Shown piece after piece: positions 6,490 to 10,497 of a stretch of 10,497 nt of DNA. The position numbers were made by a program, and so were the translations under genes. How positions within the stretch are numbered: position 1 is the stretch's first letter; each line of letters opens with the position of its first letter. The notes beneath the pieces are model-generated. The model had not been told where the DNA came from. It saw nothing but the letters and a program-made list of their open reading frames with translations, and ran no database searches. Origin of the DNA: a bacterium UBA3756 (lineage in GTDB: Bacteria; Bacteroidota; Bacteroidia; Bacteroidales; Bacteroidaceae); NCBI GenBank assembly GCA_002371695.1, contig DFGG01000133.1:1-10497 (forward strand). Direction: 5' to 3'.

Positions 6490-7092
6490 TTAACGATGTA
6501 ATCCTTTCTTCCGATTTCTGGCCACCTGCAGAGATGCATAAAGCAGACAACGGCGGGCAAAAGAGTCCTCATCTTCACCTGGCTTACGGCCATCCCATCG
6601 CAAGTCTGAAGAATCTCCACCACCACCTGAAGAGTAATTCGGATCATTAATAATGTTATTGGCAAGTGCAAGAACAGCACTACGAAGATTTGGCGTACTA
6701 AACTGATCAAGAAGCGTGTAAAGTTGAGAATTCAATTCTTCATTTTCTGCAGACAAGTGCTGGTTGTCGGCACGAAGATGGTGTAGCTCACTATAGTCAT
6801 AAATGACGCTTTTTTGAGCTTTGAAAAGTCCTTGCGCCATATATCTATAAATAGTAGGTAGGCTTACTCCTAGTAAACATGCTGCTTCTTGGGGTGAAAG
6901 GAATGGCTTTTGGCCAATACTACCAACAATGGGCAACTTTGATTGTTGCTCTTCTTCGACTTGTTCTTTGATTTGCTGTTTCTTTTTTGCCTTGTATGCC
7001 TTGTCAATACAGCTTGAAGAACAATAGAGAGTCGTCATTTTGTGCGCAATAAAGTACTTACCGCACCACTGGCATCGCTTCTTTAAATCCAT
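6490..7092 (-). CDS. Zinc-ribbon plus helix-turn-helix DNA-binding protein, excisionase-like
   Basis: This 200-residue protein has an N-terminal four-cysteine zinc ribbon (C7-x2-C10 and C24-x3-C28) and a lysine/glutamate-rich linker. A MerR/excisionase-type helix-turn-helix follows at about 64-92 (F-L-S-P-Q-E-A-A-C-L-L-G-V-S, then T-I-Y-R-Y). A heptad-like coiled coil at about 103-130 suggests a dimer. The C-terminal tail has a glycine run (G-G-G-G) and a basic end. Proteins with the zinc ribbon and HTH are, to my knowledge, common beside tyrosine integrases and mobilisation genes in Bacteroidales mobile elements. No integrase is in this window, so the protein is either an orphan or its partner lies elsewhere. 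It may control recombination or transcription. The ATG at 7092 follows a 328-base spacer and the gene faces the LRR gene. Confidence 0.85.
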   Translation of the reverse strand: MDLKKRCQWCGKYFIAHKMTTLYCSSSCIDKAYKAKKKQQIKEQVEEEQQSKLPIVGSIGQKPFLSPQEAACLLGVSLPTIYRYMAQGLFKAQKSVIYDYSELHHLRADNQHLSAENEELNSQLYTLLDQFSTPNLRSAVLALANNIINDPNYSSGGGGDSSDLRWDGRKPGEDEDSFARRCLLYASLQVARNRKKGLHR

Positions 7093-7162
7093 AAATGTCT
7101 GTCACTAAAATGATTATACTCTGCGGGAAAACCGCCTTTATCTTATCACTCTTTCTCGCAAT

Positions 7163-7234
7163 TTCTCACTGTGTATCACGTTGTCCCATCAATAGCGTTT
7201 TGGACTTTTCTCATCGTGTATCAAGTTTGTCCCA
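7163..7234. repeat. Imperfect 26-27 base direct repeat upstream of the HTH gene
   Basis: TTCTCACTGTGTATCACG-TTGTCCCA (7163-7188) and TTCTCATCGTGTATCAAGTTTGTCCCA (7208-7234) match except for a few substitutions and one missing base. The start-to-start distance is 45 bases, about four helical turns. They lie 71-142 bases upstream of the HTH gene, so they may be binding sites for that protein or arm sites for a recombinase. Confidence 0.6.
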
Positions 7235-7353
7235 AATATTGCTTTGCAGATAGGTGTTAGAACATCAGTTTTACACCCACGGTAGAAATGCGGTACAAAA
7301 ATAGGTCGAAAAACTGGGATAAACAAAAAGGTGACTTAAAGTGTTAAAATAAC

Positions 7354-7380
7354 GAAAGTCCCTCAAAATGAGAGACTTTC
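7354..7380 (-). terminator. Intrinsic terminator downstream of mnmE
   Basis: GAAAGTC (7354-7360) pairs with GACTTTC (7374-7380). After one mismatch, CTC (7362-7364) pairs with GAG (7370-7372) around a five-base AAAAT loop. On the minus strand the hairpin starts 41 bases after the mnmE stop and is followed by GTTATTTTAAC, a T-rich tail. It fits termination of the udp-like/mnmE transcript. Confidence 0.65.
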
Positions 7381-7420
7381 TAATAGTTGTTCTAAATTGT
7401 TCAGAGTTGTTTTAGTCATT

Positions 7421-8701
7421 CTACTTTCCCACGCAGAAGTGCTTGAAGATATTCCCTAATACTTCGTTGGGAGTGATCTGGGTGCCGGTGATTTCGGCAA
7501 GGATGTCGAGAACGAGGCGGAGATCTTCACTGAGGAGGTCTCCGCTCATTTGCATCTCAAGGCCGTCGATGACGCGCAGGATAGCTTCGTGGGCACGCAT
7601 GAGGGCATCGTAGTGGCGGGCATTGGTGATGATGATGTCGGAATCGGAGGTCTTGGGGGCGGCAGCGATGAGTTGCTGTTTAAGGGCTTCGATGCCTATG
7701 CCATATTTGGCTTGGAAGGCCAGGGTCTTGTTCTCGATGCGGATGACGGTCTGGTCGTCGTTGGTGGGGATGTCGGGGTAGGGCACGCCCGGCTCTGTCA
7801 TCATCAGGATGATGCGGGCACGCCGGGCAGCGGCTATGGAGCGCTTGATGCCGAGGTTCTCTATCTGGTCGTCGGTATGACGGATGCCTGCTGTGTCGAT
7901 AAATCGGAAGGTGATGCCGCCGAGCAGGATGGTGTCTTCGATGGCATCGCGGGTGGTGCCTTGTATGTCGGAGACGATGGCCCGTTCTTCGCCGAGCAGG
8001 GCGTTGAGCAGGGTGCTCTTGCCTACGTTTGGTGCTCCGACGATGGCTACGGGGATACCGTTCTTAAGGGCATTGCCTGTCTGGAAGGTGTTGGCGAGAT
8101 GGGTGATATGATTGTCAATAGTTTTGGCAAGTTCCAGCAGTTCGCTGCGGTCGGCAAATTCGAGGTCTTCATGGTCGGAGAAATCGAGTTCGAGTTCGAG
8201 CAGTGAGGTGAGCCTGAGCAGTTGTTCACGCATGGCGGCCAACTCCGAGGAGATGCCGCCACGCAGCTGGCTCATGGCGAGGTGGTGGGTGGCGCGATTC
8301 GTAGAGGCGATGAGGTCGGCAACAGCCTCTGCCTGCGAGAGGTCCATCTTGCCGTTGAGATAGGCGCGCTGGGTGTATTCACCAGGGCCAGCCATCCGAC
8401 AGCCATGCTGCACCAAAAGTTCCAGTACCTTGTTTAATATATAGCGTGAGCCGTGACAGGAGATTTCCACGCTGTCCTCACCAGTATAGGAGTGGGGGGC
8501 TCGGAAGATGGAGACCATGACTTCATCGATGATTTCCGAGCCGTCGGTGATATGGGTATAGTGGACAGTGTTGGCTGCGACGGTGTCGCAGCGTACTGAA
8601 CAGAGGGAACTGACGATAGAGAGGGCGTCGGGGCCGCTGACGCGGATGATGCCGAGGGCTCCGCCTGAGGCGGTGGCGAGGGCGCAGATAGTATCATTCA
8701 T
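7421..8701 (-). CDS. mnmE: tRNA uridine-5-carboxymethylaminomethyl modification GTPase MnmE
   Basis: MnmE works with MnmG to add the cmnm5 group to wobble uridine-34 of certain tRNAs. The 426-residue protein begins N-D-T-I-C-A-L-A-T, typical of the tetrahydrofolate-binding N-terminal domain. It has the G1 loop G-A-P-N-V-G-K-S-T (222-230), G2 T-T-R-D (249-252), G3 D-T-A-G (269-272), and the C-terminal C-V-G-K (423-426) with the conserved Cys. The usual G4 N-K-x-D appears as N-K-T-L (324-327), with A-K-Y-G-I-G (331-336) at G5. The length is below the 450-460 residues common for the family, and the shortfall seems to lie between G3 and G5. Otherwise the frame is intact. It follows the phosphorylase gene by 39 bases. 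Confidence 0.96.
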   Translation of the reverse strand: MNDTICALATASGGALGIIRVSGPDALSIVSSLCSVRCDTVAANTVHYTHITDGSEIIDEVMVSIFRAPHSYTGEDSVEISCHGSRYILNKVLELLVQHGCRMAGPGEYTQRAYLNGKMDLSQAEAVADLIASTNRATHHLAMSQLRGGISSELAAMREQLLRLTSLLELELDFSDHEDLEFADRSELLELAKTIDNHITHLANTFQTGNALKNGIPVAIVGAPNVGKSTLLNALLGEERAIVSDIQGTTRDAIEDTILLGGITFRFIDTAGIRHTDDQIENLGIKRSIAAARRARIILMMTEPGVPYPDIPTNDDQTVIRIENKTLAFQAKYGIGIEALKQQLIAAAPKTSDSDIIITNARHYDALMRAHEAILRVIDGLEMQMSGDLLSEDLRLVLDILAEITGTQITPNEVLGNIFKHFCVGK

Positions 8702-8709
8702 CTTATAGG

Positions 8710-8728
8710 ACTGCGGTACTACCGCAGT
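8710..8728. repeat. Perfect 19-base palindrome between the phosphorylase gene and mnmE
   Basis: ACTGCGGTA (8710-8718), one central base, then TACCGCAGT (8720-8728) form a perfect inverted repeat in the 39-base gap. As RNA it would give a stable GC-rich stem of about 8 pairs with a 3-base loop, only 8 bases before the mnmE ATG. It could act as a processing site, attenuator or partial terminator. The following sequence (CCTATAAG on the minus strand) is not a strong T-tract, so full termination is unlikely. Confidence 0.6.
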
Positions 8729-8740
8729 ATACTTGACAGA

Positions 8741-9616
8741 TTAGATGCGATCGAGGACTTTCTGGATGAGGGTGTCGATGGAGTTCTTATATTCTGTGTT
8801 CATCTTCTGAGCGTAGCGGTTGGCGATGACCATACAGCAGGTCATGGCACGATGGCCAAGTATTGACGCAAGACCTGCGAGAGCCGACGACTCCATCTCG
8901 TAGTTGCATATTTTCATGCCGTCATACTCGAATGTCTCAATCTTGTTGTTTTGGTCGGGATCGACTACATCGGCTCGGAGAATACGCCCCTGAGGACCAT
9001 AGAAACCACCGCAGGCTACGGTGTAGCCGCGTATCAAATCGTCTTGGGCAATCTGGTTGACAAGGTTCTCGTCGGCAACGGCTACGTATGGATTACCCAT
9101 GATGGGATTCCAGTGCATGTGCTGTTTGAATGACGCTTCCATCTGGAGGTCGCACACCTTGTTGCGATCAGCATAGTAGTTCAACAGGCCATCGATGCCG
9201 ATGCTCTTTACGCTGGCGATGAATGAACCCGTGGGTGTGAAAGGCTGCAAGCCGCCACAGGTGCCGATACGTACCATCGTCAGCGTGCGATGTTCGTCTT
9301 TCTCTTCTCTCGTGTTGTAATCGATGTTTGCGAGCGTGTCGAGTTCGTTGACCACGATATCGATGTTGTCGCAGCCGATACCATGACTCTGACAGGTGAT
9401 GCGCTTGCCTTTATAGGTGCCGGTGATGGTGTGGAATTCACGGCTTTGTACCTCACACTCGCGGGAGTCAAAGTGTTCTGCTACGGTATTCACGCGGCCA
9501 GGGTCGCCTACGAGTATCACCTTGTCGGCCAACTGCTCTGGCTTCAGATGAAGGTGGAAACAAGAGCCGTCGGCATTGATAATCAGTTCGGATTCGGGGA
9601 ATCGTCTTTTGTTCAT
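8741..9616 (-). CDS. Nucleoside phosphorylase, uridine-phosphorylase-like
   Basis: This 291-residue enzyme of the PNP/UDP (NP-I) family cleaves a nucleoside with phosphate to the free base and ribose-1-phosphate. The phosphate-binding G-D-P-G-R is at residues 37-41. The V-R-I-G-T-C-G-G motif follows the central helix, and N-Y-E-M-E-S-S-A near the C-terminal third holds the ribose-binding Met-Glu pair. The overall layout resembles Bacteroidetes proteins annotated as nucleoside or uridine phosphorylase. Substrate choice (uridine or purine nucleoside) is not certain from sequence. There is no signal peptide, so it is cytoplasmic. The start is ATG 9616-9614, 8 bases after the PD40 gene, suggesting co-transcription. 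Confidence 0.9.
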   Translation of the reverse strand: MNKRRFPESELIINADGSCFHLHLKPEQLADKVILVGDPGRVNTVAEHFDSRECEVQSREFHTITGTYKGKRITCQSHGIGCDNIDIVVNELDTLANIDYNTREEKDEHRTLTMVRIGTCGGLQPFTPTGSFIASVKSIGIDGLLNYYADRNKVCDLQMEASFKQHMHWNPIMGNPYVAVADENLVNQIAQDDLIRGYTVACGGFYGPQGRILRADVVDPDQNNKIETFEYDGMKICNYEMESSALAGLASILGHRAMTCCMVIANRYAQKMNTEYKNSIDTLIQKVLDRI

Positions 9617-9624
9617 AGGATTTT

Positions 9625-10497
9625 TTATTGATTGTTGAGCGTTTCGTTTTCTGCATTTCGTATGCGCTTCTCCAAGCTTTTCATCTCCTTGAGATAGTGC
9701 TCGTACTGGCGCTCGCTGTCAAGTATCTCCTTGCGCAGGATGTCACGGTCGCTCTTGCGGGCCTTGGCGTAGAAATTGCGTGACTTATCGAGATTCTCCT
9801 TCAGTTCCTTCTGTTGTTTCTGCATCGAGAGATACTCCTTGAATAGAACATCGTTGTCGGGAGCCTTGAATTGACTGGGCGATGTGTACGTCACTCGGTC
9901 GTTGATCACAAAGGCTATCTGATTGCTGTTGCTGCTGGCAGTAAGCTTGCGCTTGCCTTGGGCTCTCAGATTCTGCAGACGGGCGAGGGCTGCCTTGCGA
10001 TCCTTACCGTTCCCCCAAGTGTCGGCGATACGTCGTATCTCGGCCCTTGAGCGTAACTGCTCGTTGGTATAAGTGTCAGGATTGTAGGTGCGGCGCGTGG
10101 TGGGCGGTATGAAGGTGTAAACGCATACCTTGCCTGCTGGCTGACGGCGATCGGTAACAAAATAGCCGATATTGGCCATCTCGTCAACGGCGAACATATA
10201 GTCGTTGGCTTCCGAGTTGAAGGGCATCCCCAGGTTCTCTGGCTTGAAGAAGTTGGCATTTTCCGTATCGCTACGGGTGATGAAAATGTCGTACCCTCCG
10301 ATACTCTCCGAGCCCTTGGCCGCAAAATAGAGGGTGATGCCGTCTGCCATCACGAAGGGGTAGTTGACTTCGGTGATGCCTTCCTCGATACCAGTCACAG
10401 GAATCGGTGCCGCCCATTCCTGTCCCAGTTTGTCAGCTGTGTAGAGCCAGATGCGTCCATCTTCGTTTTCGTTGGAGAAATAGCACTTGTTGCCCAT
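9625..10497 (-). CDS. PD40/WD40-like beta-propeller protein, C-terminal 290 residues
   Basis: The frame runs in from the right edge and ends at TAA 9627-9625. The visible part opens inside a propeller blade (C-Y-F-S-N-E-N-E-D-G-R). It continues with further PD40 blades, including the signature S-I-G-G-Y-D-I-F and N-L-G-x-P-F-N-S-E-A-N-D, then G-Y-F-V-T-D-R-R. After a basic linker, the last 75 or so residues are strongly charged and likely a coiled coil (about 218-290). An in-frame Met coincides with the window edge, but the absence of a signal peptide and the mid-domain opening suggest the real start lies further upstream. Related Bacteroidetes proteins are often envelope-associated; the function is unknown. 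Only 8 bases separate it from the phosphorylase gene. Confidence 0.85.
   Translation of the reverse strand: MGNKCYFSNENEDGRIWLYTADKLGQEWAAPIPVTGIEEGITEVNYPFVMADGITLYFAAKGSESIGGYDIFITRSDTENANFFKPENLGMPFNSEANDYMFAVDEMANIGYFVTDRRQPAGKVCVYTFIPPTTRRTYNPDTYTNEQLRSRAEIRRIADTWGNGKDRKAALARLQNLRAQGKRKLTASSNSNQIAFVINDRVTYTSPSQFKAPDNDVLFKEYLSMQKQQKELKENLDKSRNFYAKARKSDRDILRKEILDSERQYEHYLKEMKSLEKRIRNAENETLNNQ

Larger units (their letters stand above)
7093..7420. other. Non-coding spacer between HTH gene and mnmE with repeats and hairpins
   Basis: No convincing gene lies in these 328 bases. They hold a small hairpin GCGG-GAAAA-CCGC (7123-7135) just upstream of the HTH start, an imperfect direct repeat (7163-7234), an unassigned AT-rich stretch around 7236-7353, and the terminator hairpin 7354-7380. 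This is where base composition changes from accessory-like to core-like, so an element end or attachment site may lie here. I see no exact duplicated end that would prove it. Confidence 0.6.

Noticed and set aside
6333..6650. Plus-strand open frame of 105 codons
   Set aside because: It begins out of frame inside the LRR gene and then runs antisense across the end of the HTH gene. It has no recognisable motif and crosses the palindrome at 6440-6474.
7121..7136. CTGCGGGAAAACCGCC compared with the mnmE 3' end (TGCGTGGGAAAG) as an attachment-site copy
   Set aside because: The likeness is short and gapped, and it lies in the opposite orientation to the mnmE end, so it is not a direct repeat left by integration. 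The segment is better described as a small GCGG/CCGC hairpin.
7550..8206. Long plus-strand open frame of 218 codons
   Set aside because: It lies fully antisense to mnmE. Its long Gly/Asp/Val-rich composition is typical of a shadow of a GC-rich gene.
9290..9631. Plus-strand open frame of 113 codons
   Set aside because: It is antisense to the nucleoside phosphorylase gene and shows no domain signature.
10495..10497. ATG at the right edge as the start of the PD40 gene
   Set aside because: The protein opens in the middle of a propeller blade without a signal peptide, so the Met is most likely internal and the gene continues beyond the window.

Overview
The window looks like a Bacteroidales genome segment, most likely Prevotella or a close relative. 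The grounds are a primary-type sigma factor of the short Bacteroidetes form, an exact match to the Bacteroidetes promoter consensus (TTTG, 20 bases, TAnnTTTG), a PD40-type propeller protein, LRR modules of the BspA-like kind, and an MnmE / nucleoside phosphorylase pair. No rRNA, tRNA, CRISPR array, transposase or integrase was seen.

The window has two parts. Bases 1 to about 7350 look accessory: AT-richer (for example 35% GC over 3301-3360), with short tightly packed genes. Bases 7421-10497 look like core chromosome and are GC-richer (60% over 7921-7980). The change falls just beyond the 3' end of mnmE.

The accessory part holds two divergent gene strings that start from an AT-rich spacer (3095-3251) carrying an exact 13-base direct repeat. 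The leftward string is a 45-residue membrane peptide (found here by hand), a SprT-like zinc metallopeptidase, a sigma-70 factor paralogous to RpoD, a second HExxH protein, a calcineurin-type metallophosphatase and an 86-residue membrane-anchored protein. The genes overlap or lie within 18 bases of each other, so they are probably one transcript. A separate promoter at 143-174 then drives a gene that runs off the left edge. The rightward string is a 580-residue AAA+ ATPase, a GNAT acetyltransferase and an LRR-module protein. It ends at a palindrome (6440-6474), facing a convergent zinc-ribbon/helix-turn-helix protein (6490-7092) of the kind found beside integrases in Bacteroidales mobile elements.

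The spacer 7093-7420 has a repeated 26-27 base motif and an mnmE-side terminator hairpin. The core part, all leftward, is a PD40 propeller protein (start outside the window), a uridine-phosphorylase-like enzyme, and mnmE, whose G domain is short and has an altered G4 motif.

My reading is that the two divergent strings form one accessory module combining transcription control (sigma factor), protein turnover or remodelling (two metallopeptidases, AAA+ ATPase), dephosphorylation and acetylation. The function of the module is not known to me, and I offer it as the candidate undescribed system.
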